A stretch of DNA of 5,452 nucleotides, from the NCBI GenBank assembly GCA_003151535.1, contig PLXT01000118.1, positions 16,713-22,164 of the forward strand. Reading direction: 5' to 3'. Under the pieces are notes generated by a model. That model saw nothing but the letters and a program-made list of their open reading frames with translations, was not told the origin of the DNA and searched no databases. Below, in pieces: positions 1 to 5,435 of this stretch (position 1 is its first letter; every line of letters begins with the position of its first letter). A program made the translations under genes and the position numbers. Origin of the DNA: Methanobacterium sp. GTDB taxonomy: Archaea > Methanobacteriota > Methanobacteria > Methanobacteriales > Methanobacteriaceae.

Positions 1-192
1 AATAAAATTTATACATCTGCCTCACGAGCCTTGGGTATAGTTGGAATAGGTGATACGATATCTGAGGCAGAAGAAATATGTGAAAATGCTACAAAATATG
101 TTAAAGGGAATATTTATCATAGAAAGGACGTGGGTACCGCTGATCTCATCCAAAAGAGAATAGAACATATGGAATCAATTAGAAAATCTTAA
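1..192 (+). CDS. purD: Phosphoribosylamine--glycine ligase (GAR synthetase), C-terminal 63 residues
   Basis: Frame 1 is open from the window edge to TAA at 190-192; the 5' part lies outside. GAR synthetase joins phosphoribosylamine to glycine using ATP, an early step of purine synthesis in the cytoplasm. The visible tail reads TSASRALGIVGIGDTISEAE, followed by GNIYHRKDVGT and LIQKR. This matches the conserved PurD C-terminal domain: the T-x-SRAL-x-VVG-x-x-DT segment, then the HRKDIGT segment just before the end. The reading is undisturbed and the stop lies where the family normally ends, so the gene looks intact at this end. It points the same way as argF but is separated by 181 bp containing a T-rich terminator-like stretch, so co-transcription with argF is not obvious. 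Identity is secure from these motifs; the ATP-grasp core cannot be seen. Confidence 0.9.
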   Translation, partial: NKIYTSASRALGIVGIGDTISEAEEICENATKYVKGNIYHRKDVGTADLIQKRIEHMESIRKS

Positions 193-223
193 TTATATAT
201 TTATATTTTCAAATTAATTTTTT
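189..223 (+). terminator. Probable purD terminator (weak AT stem plus T6)
   Basis: TTAATT at 189-194, overlapping the purD stop, is complementary to AATTAA at 212-217, and six T residues follow at 218-223. The stem is pure A/T with a 17-nt loop, so it would be weak. In archaea a U-run alone often suffices for termination, and the T6 just after the stop is the stronger part of the evidence. Confidence 0.35.
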
Positions 224-373
224 CTATTAAACTAATCTAGACGAGATAAATCAATTAAAATGTTTTTAGGGTGGATAAAGAATTCAACTTAGGATATAGT
301 TAAATTTAAGTAATCACGAATTAAGATATTTTACTTCTAATAGAGAAAAAAACATCAGTTTTGGGGGTTATGA
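193..373 (+). promoter_or_regulatory. argF upstream region with TATA-like candidates and Shine-Dalgarno site
   Basis: This 181-bp gap contains no credible gene. The best TATA-like core is the TTATATATTTATAT stretch at 193-206, which would give a leader of roughly 145 nt; weaker candidates are TTAAATTTAA at 300-309 and AGATATTTTA at 324-333, which would give shorter leaders. No transcription start can be fixed by eye. GGGGGT at 363-368 can pair with the archaeal anti-Shine-Dalgarno sequence over six bases, including one G-U wobble, and sits 5 nt before ATG 374, which decides the argF start. An ATG at 370-372 is in another frame and too close to that site. Confidence 0.35.
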
Positions 374-1282
374 ATGAAACATCTTTTATCGGTTACAGAT
401 GCAAAACAAGATATATTTGAAATACTGGAACAAGCAGCGATTTTTAAACTACATCCATTTGGTATTACACCAATGAAGAATAAAACGCTCGCAATGATAT
501 TTGAAAAAGCTTCAACAAGGACCAGAATATCTTTTGAACTGGCAATGGCACATCTTGGAGGCAACCCCCTTTATCTATCAGCTTCTGACATGCAACTTGG
601 TCGCGGGGAGATCATTGAAGACACAGCTAAGGTAATGTCCCGTTATGTTGATGGGGTAATGATAAGGGCCAAAGAGCATGACGATGTGTTAAAATTCGCA
701 GAAAATTCTGAAGTACCTGTAATTAATGGTTTAACAAATAAAGAACATCCATGTCAGGCAATTACTGACATATTCACAGTATATGAGCATAAAAAAACCT
801 ATCAAGTAAAAATGTCATATATTGGTGATGGAAATAATGTTTGTAATTCACTTTTACTTGCTTGTGCATTGGTTGGAATGGACTTAACTGTTATTTGTCC
901 TCCAGGTTATGAACCCGATACAGCAATAGTTGAAGATGCCCAAATGTTAGCCGAAGAAACTGGTTCAATTATTGAAGTAACTAACAACGTTTTAGAAGGA
1001 GTTAAAGATTCAGATGTTATATATACAGATGTCTGGGTCAGTATGGGTGATGAAAGGGAAAAATTACAACGTTTAATAGATCTTCATGATTATCAAGTTA
1101 ACATGGAGTTGTTAACTCATGCGAAACCCGATGTTATTGTGATGCATTGTCTTCCAGCAATCAGGGATCAAGAAATAACTGATGAGGTAATACAAAGTTC
1201 TATAAATGTTATATTAGATCAAGCAGAAAATAGGATGCATGTCCAAGCCGCGATACTATTTAAACTTTTAAAGGATGAATAA
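374..1282 (+). CDS. argF: Ornithine carbamoyltransferase (EC 2.1.3.3)
   Basis: This 302-residue enzyme transfers the carbamoyl group of carbamoyl phosphate to ornithine, giving citrulline for arginine synthesis in the cytoplasm. Visible hallmarks in order: STRTR at residues 47-51 (carbamoyl-phosphate binding, followed by the usual SFE), the MQLGRGE loop around 73-79, HPCQ at 125-128, GDGNNVCNSL at 151-160 opening the ornithine-binding domain, DVWVSMGDE at 219-227 (the SMG loop that separates OTC from aspartate carbamoyltransferase), HCLP at 258-261 with the ornithine-site cysteine C259, and AENR with R287 near the C-terminus. Length is normal for the family. ATG 374 is chosen because GGGGGT lies 5 nt upstream. 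After HCLP the sequence is AIRD where AHRG is common; the key residues are kept, so I expect an active enzyme. The gene is transcribed alone toward argS. The SMG and HCLP motifs make another transcarbamylase unlikely. Confidence 0.96.
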   Translation: MKHLLSVTDAKQDIFEILEQAAIFKLHPFGITPMKNKTLAMIFEKASTRTRISFELAMAHLGGNPLYLSASDMQLGRGEIIEDTAKVMSRYVDGVMIRAKEHDDVLKFAENSEVPVINGLTNKEHPCQAITDIFTVYEHKKTYQVKMSYIGDGNNVCNSLLLACALVGMDLTVICPPGYEPDTAIVEDAQMLAEETGSIIEVTNNVLEGVKDSDVIYTDVWVSMGDEREKLQRLIDLHDYQVNMELLTHAKPDVIVMHCLPAIRDQEITDEVIQSSINVILDQAENRMHVQAAILFKLLKDE

Positions 1283-1318
1283 ATTCAACCTTTAAATTTT
1301 AATTTTAAAAAAAACCAA
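1283..1318. terminator. Bidirectional terminator region between convergent argF and argS
   Basis: Only 36 bp separate the two stop codons. On the plus strand argF is followed by the T-rich stretch TTTAAATTTTAATTTT at 1291-1306. On the minus strand argS is followed by eight T residues (A8 at 1307-1314 on the plus strand). TTTTAAAA at 1303-1310 is a perfect palindrome shared by both directions. Oligo-T runs are the usual archaeal termination signal, so this gap probably ends both transcripts; there is no room for another gene. Confidence 0.6.
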
Positions 1319-3007
1319 CTACATTGAATCAGGAGCTTCTATTCCCATTAGTTTTAGACAGTTTCGTATGGTTATACGCGATTTGTCTACTATTAAAAGC
1401 CTTAAATCCTCTTTTTTGGATCCTATTACTGGTACAGATTTATAGTACTTGTTAAAAGCACCAGCTAGATCTTGGGAATACTGTGCAATATTGTGAACTC
1501 TATTAATTCTCGCAGATTCTTCAATAACAGAAGAAAATTTAGAGATGATTTTAACAAGTTCAATTTCAAAAGGATGTTCCAAAATCCAATCATTGATTCC
1601 ATCTACTTCGGCGTTATTGTAATTAGCTTTCTCTAATAATTTGCATGCTCGAGCATGTGAATATTGTATTGATGCACATCCTCGTTCAAAACTTAATGCT
1701 TCATCCCATTTGAAAACTATATGCTTTTCAGGAGATAATCTAGCTATATAATATCGAATTGCACCTATACCTACTTGTTCTGCTATTTTTAACATTTCTA
1801 CATCATTTAGATCTGTTCTTCTTTTTACTATTTCTTTCATGGCCCGATCAACAGCTTCTTCCATTAGATCATCAACACTTATGAAAACACCACGGCGAGT
1901 TGACATAGAACCTTCTGGGAGAGTTATAAACTCATAAAATATAGTTTCTGGTCTTTTAGCCCCTAATAATTCGAGTGGTATTTTCAACTGATCTATTGCT
2001 AGTTTGTGATCGGAACCGAGAACATCTATGACAATGTCTGATTTTTCAGATTTTTCTACATGATAGGCTAAGTCCCTTGTTGAGTAAAGAGAAGTTCCAT
2101 CAGAACGTATCAATATAAGTTCTTTTTCAATACCATATTCATTTAAGTCCATGAAGACAACTTCATTCTTCTGTAAATATGCGTCAAGAGATTTCAATAT
2201 CTTTGCGACACTACCATTTTTAATGAATCGACTTTCCCATATAAATGCATCATGCTTTACATTGAGTCTGTGGCATGTACTTGATATTCCCCTAAGGCAC
2301 TTTTTGACTACATCTTCAAATAGTTCTTCAAGTTCTACATCTTCACCTTTCTCATATCGTTTTAGAAGAGCACTAACTTCTACCTTTAGATCTGGGTTTG
2401 CACGGAGTTCTTCGTTGACTTGGAAATAAAGTTTTCCAATTTCATGATCGAGTTTTCCAACAGGATCCATATCGTATTCCAGGTTATAAATTCCCCACAC
2501 AATCATTGCAATTTGCCTTCCCATATCATTTACATAGTATTGGGTTTCAACATCGTATCCCGCTGATTTTAATACGCGTGCAAGAGAATCACCGATTATA
2601 GAATTTCTTATATGGCCTATGTGAAGGGGTCCGTTGGGGTTCGCTGAAGTATGTTCCAGGATAATTTTCCTGTTTTTTCCTTCTAATTTCCCATAATCTT
2701 CCTTTACAGAATCTAATACAATTTTTGAAAATTTATTGTAATCCGCAAAGAAATTAATATAAGGGCCCTTACTATCTATCTTCTTGAAAATATCTGGTGT
2801 CACAATTACAGAGAGTAACTCTTTAGTGATGTCCATTGGGGATCTTTTAAGTCCCTTTGCTAATTGAAATGAAACTGAACTTGCAACGTCACCCAACTCA
2901 GGGTTAGGAGGTTCTTCAACTCGAATATCTTTGGGTATTTCCCATCCTAAATGAGATATGGCATTTTCAAGTGATTTAATTGATTCTGTCATTAAAATTC
3001 TGTACAT
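1319..3007 (-). CDS. argS: Arginyl-tRNA synthetase (EC 6.1.1.19)
   Basis: This class I aminoacyl-tRNA synthetase charges tRNA-Arg. Counting from the chosen ATG it has 562 residues, a normal length. In order: an N-terminal additional domain (about 1-105) that in this family contacts the tRNA elbow; ANPNGPLHIGHIRN with the HIGH signature at 129-132; YYVNDMGRQ around 157-165; GSDH at 332-335; a KMSK-like loop reading GSMSTRRG at 366-373; and the C-terminal DALR anticodon-binding domain, recognisable from QYSHARA (about 448-454) to the end, LKLMGIEAPDSM. The frame stays open to GTG at 3016-3014, but that GTG lies inside the Shine-Dalgarno sequence AGGTGA (3018-3013), 5 nt before ATG 3007-3005, so I place the start there. 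It converges on argF. A hairpin and T-run separate it from the upstream signal peptidase gene, suggesting its own promoter. All catalytic motifs are intact. Confidence 0.95.
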   Translation of the reverse strand: MYRILMTESIKSLENAISHLGWEIPKDIRVEEPPNPELGDVASSVSFQLAKGLKRSPMDITKELLSVIVTPDIFKKIDSKGPYINFFADYNKFSKIVLDSVKEDYGKLEGKNRKIILEHTSANPNGPLHIGHIRNSIIGDSLARVLKSAGYDVETQYYVNDMGRQIAMIVWGIYNLEYDMDPVGKLDHEIGKLYFQVNEELRANPDLKVEVSALLKRYEKGEDVELEELFEDVVKKCLRGISSTCHRLNVKHDAFIWESRFIKNGSVAKILKSLDAYLQKNEVVFMDLNEYGIEKELILIRSDGTSLYSTRDLAYHVEKSEKSDIVIDVLGSDHKLAIDQLKIPLELLGAKRPETIFYEFITLPEGSMSTRRGVFISVDDLMEEAVDRAMKEIVKRRTDLNDVEMLKIAEQVGIGAIRYYIARLSPEKHIVFKWDEALSFERGCASIQYSHARACKLLEKANYNNAEVDGINDWILEHPFEIELVKIISKFSSVIEESARINRVHNIAQYSQDLAGAFNKYYKSVPVIGSKKEDLRLLIVDKSRITIRNCLKLMGIEAPDSM

Positions 3008-3012
3008 AAAAT

Positions 3013-3018
3013 TCACCT
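3013..3018 (-). promoter_or_regulatory. argS Shine-Dalgarno site that decides the start
   Basis: The minus strand reads AGGTGA, then ATTTT, then ATG. This is a six-base match to the archaeal ribosome-binding consensus with a 5-nt spacer. The only longer in-frame start, GTG at 3016-3014, is part of this site and so cannot use it. Confidence 0.85.
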
Positions 3019-3021
3019 GGT

Positions 3022-3045
3022 TTATTATTATTATTATTATTATTA
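3022..3045 (-). repeat. Trinucleotide repeat (TAA)8 in the argS leader
   Basis: Eight perfect tandem TTA units on the plus strand read as TAA repeated eight times on the coding strand of argS. The tract ends 3 bp before the AGGTGA ribosome-binding site and 15 bp before the start codon. Such a long perfect triplet array is unusual in a compact archaeal genome. It lies upstream of the start codon, so length changes would alter the leader rather than the protein. Confidence 0.95.
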
Positions 3046-3074
3046 AAATTTAGAAATCAAAAGCTTTAAACAAT

Positions 3075-3111
3075 AAAAAAGTAGCATTTAAGAAATTATA
3101 TTCTAAAATGC
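3075..3111 (-). terminator. Hairpin plus T6, probable terminator of the ilvD-signal peptidase operon
   Basis: On the minus strand, starting 20 bp after the signal peptidase stop, GCATTT pairs with AAATGC and, after a single T/T mismatch, AGAA pairs with TTCT around the 6-nt loop TATAAT (3111 down to 3084). The hairpin is followed by TAC and then six T residues (3080-3075). Stem plus T-run resembles an intrinsic terminator. The loop also contains a TATA-like core about 93 bp before the argS start, so the dyad could instead, or in addition, overlap an argS promoter; another weak TATA-like candidate, TTTAAAGC, follows at about 3071-3064. Confidence 0.6.
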
Positions 3112-3131
3112 AAGCTAATCATTTCATTCTG

Positions 3132-3557
3132 TTATAATCCTCTTATCCATATCGTTATGTAACCCACTTTAGGGATTACAACTGGAGTGTTGCCAATTGT
3201 TGCAACTTTAGCAATTACTTGATCATGATACACAGGAGCGGGATCTTGAACTGGATTATTATCTCCCTTAGTAACATAATATGGGGTACCGTTTATTGAT
3301 GTACCTGTTGCGATAATTCTATGTATAACCGGCTCGGGGAACCAAGTTGCATGGTATATAACTATGTCTCCTATTTTCAAATCATCAGCATTTATTTCAT
3401 TAATTCCTAGGAAATTGGTTTTTTCAATTACTACAACGTCTCCTCTATAAAAGACAGGTTCCATACTTCCAGACACTACAACATTCATATGTTGTGCTAG
3501 TATTATCCCAATGATTATTATTGCCACATAACTTATTATTTCACGGTTATTAGACAT
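3132..3557 (-). CDS. Type I signal peptidase, archaeal Sec11-like (Ser/His/Asp)
   Basis: This 141-residue membrane peptidase removes signal peptides from proteins exported by the Sec route. Residues 7-21 form one hydrophobic membrane segment (IISYVAIIIIGIILA), which should leave the catalytic domain outside the membrane. The nucleophile is S31 in VVSGSMEP, followed by YRGDVVVI. The general base is H79 in VIHRI, not the lysine of bacterial enzymes. D99 in KGDNN and D105 complete the site. The spacings His+20 and His+26 to the two aspartates equal those I recall for yeast Sec11 (H83, D103, D109), and the 6-residue Asp-Asp spacing also fits Methanococcus voltae. There is no clear second membrane segment, and the protein is at the short end of the family. 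I start at ATG 3557 because GGAGTGA lies 6 nt upstream; TTG at 3560 would leave only 3 nt. It follows ilvD by 12 bp and is probably co-transcribed and translationally coupled. Confidence 0.92.
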   Translation of the reverse strand: MSNNREIISYVAIIIIGIILAQHMNVVVSGSMEPVFYRGDVVVIEKTNFLGINEINADDLKIGDIVIYHATWFPEPVIHRIIATGTSINGTPYYVTKGDNNPVQDPAPVYHDQVIAKVATIGNTPVVIPKVGYITIWIRGL

Positions 3558-3563
3558 CAAATT

Positions 3564-3570
3564 TCACTCC
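3564..3570 (-). promoter_or_regulatory. Signal peptidase Shine-Dalgarno site overlapping the ilvD stop
   Basis: The minus strand reads TAGGAGTGA, so the first G of GGAGTGA is the last base of the ilvD TAG stop codon. Spacing to ATG 3557 is 6 nt. A ribosome finishing ilvD would sit on this site, which favours coupled translation and fixes the downstream start. Confidence 0.8.
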
Positions 3571-5225
3571 TATCTTAAAATTGCTCCCTCATCAGCGGAT
3601 GTGGCAAGTTTCATATATCTTGCAAGTGATCCTTTCACTTTACGATCTGGTTTAACTGCATTTTTAATCCTATTTTTTATTTCATCATCAGATAATTTGA
3701 GTTCCAGAACCCTGTTTGAAATATCTATCTTAATGATATCCCCATCTTTAACAGCAGATATTGGTCCTCCAGCCATGGCTTCAGGTGAAACATGACCTAC
3801 ACAAGGTCCTCTAGTCCCTCCTGAAAATCTTCCATCGGTTATAAGAGCAACAGATTTTATTTCCATACCAGATATTGCAGATGTTGGGTTTAACATCTCC
3901 CTCATTCCAGGACCTCCCTTCGGTCCTTCATAACGAATAACTACAACATCCCCTTCTTTTACTTCTCCGTTGAATATGGCATCAACGGATTCTTCTTCAC
4001 TGTTGTAAACTTTGGCAGGCCCTTCATGAAACATCATGTCCGGATCTACTGCTCCTTGTTTAATTACCGATCCTTTAGGAGCCAAATTTCCCTTAAGAAT
4101 AGCAATTCCTCCCTCAGAATGTATTGGATTATCAAGTGATCTTATTACTGATTCATCTAATATTTTTGAATCCTTAATATTCTCCTTTAAAGATTTACTT
4201 GTACATGTTAGTACATCCATTGCCAATTTACTCTCTAAAGCCTTTAAAACACCGGGTATGCCTCCGGCGTTATCTAGATCTAACATACTATGTACTCCTG
4301 ATGGCCTTATCGAGGTTATATGAGGAATTTTTCTACTAAGATCATCAAATAAGTCTAGATTAACCACAATGTCCTTATCAAGAAGTTCATATGCTATAGC
4401 GGGTACATGTAGAGTAGTATTTGTTGATCCACCTAGTGCAAGATCTACTGCCACTGCATTTTCGAATGCTTTTTGAGTCATTATCTTTGATGGGGTTATA
4501 TCCTTTTTAACAAGTTCTAATATCTTCTCACCAGACTCACGTGCTAGCAATATTTTTTTATCGGCGACTGCATGTGTAGTTGCACAATAAGGTAGACTCA
4601 TTCCTATTGCTTCAGTTATACACGCCATTGTATTGGCTGTGAATAAACCTGCACAGGAACCTGGTCCAGGACACGCGCATCGTTCTAGATTATAAATATC
4701 ATCTTCACTCATTTTACCTGCTGAAACCGCTCCCACAGCTTCATGTACATGAATTAGATCGACGGGTTTACCTTTAAATTCTCCAGGAAGCATAGGTCCA
4801 CCTGTAACCACAATTGAGGGTATGTCTAACCTCGCTGCTGCCATTAACATACCTGGAACAATTTTATCGCATGTAGGAATTAGTACCAACCCATCAAATT
4901 GGTGAGCCATCGCCATACTTTCAACCGTATCTGCAACTATCTCCCTTGATGCAAGGGAGTAACGCATACCTTCATGGTTCATAGCAATTCCATCACATAT
5001 GGCCATGGTGTTAAATTCAAATGCTACTCCGCCAGCATTTTTTATACCAAATTTTACGGCTTGTGCCAAGCTGTTAAGGTGTACATGACCTGGAACAATA
5101 TCTGTGAAGCTGTTTGCAACTCCTATAAATGGTCTTTCCATATCTTCATCTGTAACTCCACACGCTCTTAAAAGAGATCGGTGGGGTGCTCTGTGCAAAC
5201 CCTTTTTAATGGTATCACTTCTCAT
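3570..5225 (-). CDS. ilvD: Dihydroxy-acid dehydratase (EC 4.2.1.9)
   Basis: This 551-residue iron-sulfur enzyme dehydrates 2,3-dihydroxy-isovalerate and 2,3-dihydroxy-3-methylvalerate to the 2-keto acids that become valine and isoleucine, and indirectly leucine and CoA. Visible in order: the N-terminus MRSDTIKKGL and APHRSLLRA typical of the family; VANSFTDIVPGHVHL at 36-50; FNTMAICDGIAM at 71-82 with the metal-ligand D78; TCDKIVPGM at 118-126 with cluster cysteine C119 and the usually carbamylated K121; CPGPGSCAGLFTANTM at 185-200 with C191; and DGRFSGGTRGPCVGHVSPEA at 464-483 with catalytic S468. Motif sharing makes IlvD rather than Edd or a sugar-acid dehydratase likely. Residues 43-46 read IVPG, as in E. 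coli-type enzymes, rather than the TPCN motif whose cysteine binds the cluster in [2Fe-2S] members. ATG 5225 is the only in-frame start near GGTGAT (5234-5229), though the spacer is short (3-4 nt). First gene of a two-gene operon with the signal peptidase. Confidence 0.96.
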   Translation of the reverse strand: MRSDTIKKGLHRAPHRSLLRACGVTDEDMERPFIGVANSFTDIVPGHVHLNSLAQAVKFGIKNAGGVAFEFNTMAICDGIAMNHEGMRYSLASREIVADTVESMAMAHQFDGLVLIPTCDKIVPGMLMAAARLDIPSIVVTGGPMLPGEFKGKPVDLIHVHEAVGAVSAGKMSEDDIYNLERCACPGPGSCAGLFTANTMACITEAIGMSLPYCATTHAVADKKILLARESGEKILELVKKDITPSKIMTQKAFENAVAVDLALGGSTNTTLHVPAIAYELLDKDIVVNLDLFDDLSRKIPHITSIRPSGVHSMLDLDNAGGIPGVLKALESKLAMDVLTCTSKSLKENIKDSKILDESVIRSLDNPIHSEGGIAILKGNLAPKGSVIKQGAVDPDMMFHEGPAKVYNSEEESVDAIFNGEVKEGDVVVIRYEGPKGGPGMREMLNPTSAISGMEIKSVALITDGRFSGGTRGPCVGHVSPEAMAGGPISAVKDGDIIKIDISNRVLELKLSDDEIKNRIKNAVKPDRKVKGSLARYMKLATSADEGAILR

Positions 5226-5228
5226 TTC

Positions 5229-5234
5229 ATCACC
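5229..5234 (-). promoter_or_regulatory. ilvD Shine-Dalgarno site
   Basis: The minus strand reads GGTGAT followed by GAA and ATG 5225. The match to the archaeal consensus is good but the spacer is only 3 nt (4 nt if GGTGA is counted). Two nearby ATGs, at 5236 and 5230, are out of frame. Confidence 0.65.
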
Positions 5235-5268
5235 ATGTATAATTTATTTAAAACAAATTTAGATAATT

Positions 5269-5286
5269 TTGAATAGTATTATTCAA
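5269..5286 (-). promoter_or_regulatory. 18-bp perfect-arm inverted repeat upstream of ilvD, candidate operator
   Basis: TTGAATA (5269-5275) and TATTCAA (5280-5286) are perfect reverse complements around a 4-nt centre, GTAT. The site is 44-61 bp before the ilvD start and just downstream of the best TATA-like box, roughly where a repressor could cover the transcription start or early transcript. A related half site, TTCAATA, occurs at 5304-5310. No T-run follows on the coding strand, so it does not look like a terminator. The regulator is unknown, and the high A+T content makes chance dyads more likely. Confidence 0.45.
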
Positions 5287-5316
5287 TCAAATTTTAATTA
5301 TTCTTCAATATTTATA

Positions 5317-5324
5317 TTATATAA
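5317..5324 (-). promoter_or_regulatory. Candidate ilvD TATA box
   Basis: The minus strand reads TTATATAA, close to the methanogen consensus TTTATATA. Initiation about 25 bp downstream would fall near 5296-5292, giving a leader of about 70 nt, with the inverted repeat at 5269-5286 immediately after it. A competing box, ATAAATATAAAT, lies at 5350-5339. The region is so A+T-rich that the choice is uncertain. Confidence 0.35.
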
Positions 5325-5420
5325 GAATTATTAGAGCATTTATATTTATCATTTCCATTATTTAAATAGTTCAAAGCAATAATAATTAATACTTCAAATT
5401 AACTCTAAAAACGATTTAAA

Positions 5421-5435
5421 CTTATATTTATAGTC
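5421..5435 (+). promoter_or_regulatory. TATA-like box near the window end, possibly for a divergent gene
   Basis: CTTATATTTATAGTC follows AAAAACGATTTAAA on the plus strand. Read this way, initiation would fall at about the window edge, which would suit a plus-strand gene or stable RNA starting beyond 5452. Read on the minus strand (CTATAAATATAAG) it would be a distal ilvD promoter. The rest of 5226-5452 has no open frame with a ribosome-binding site and no recognisable RNA gene. Confidence 0.25.

Noticed and set aside
260..292. Ten-codon frame (MFLGWIKNST) in the argF leader, considered as a leader peptide
   Set aside because: No ribosome-binding site, no arginine codons and no downstream alternative hairpins.
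281..322. AATTC/GAATT and ACTTA/TAAGT dyads upstream of argF, considered as an arginine operator
   Set aside because: The two pairs have different centres, so they do not form one symmetric site; expected by chance in such A+T-rich DNA.
355..564. 69-codon minus-strand open frame over the argF start
   Set aside because: Antisense to well-supported argF, no family resemblance, no ribosome-binding site; a shadow frame.
2151..2429. 92-codon plus-strand open frame inside argS
   Set aside because: Opposite strand of the ArgRS catalytic region; serine/phenylalanine-rich composition typical of a shadow frame.
3558..3560. TTG start one codon before the chosen signal peptidase ATG
   Set aside because: Only 3 nt from GGAGTGA, whereas ATG 3557 has a 6-nt spacer and is the stronger codon.
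3601..4323. Two plus-strand open frames (3601-3795 and 4036-4323) inside ilvD
   Set aside because: Both are antisense to conserved IlvD motifs and show no recognisable domains.
4974..5171. 65-codon plus-strand open frame inside the ilvD 5' end
   Set aside because: Antisense to the conserved IlvD N-terminus; no ribosome-binding site or domain.
5235..5276. Plus-strand 13-residue frame starting at ATG 5235
   Set aside because: No ribosome-binding site; A+T-rich chance frame antisense to the ilvD leader.
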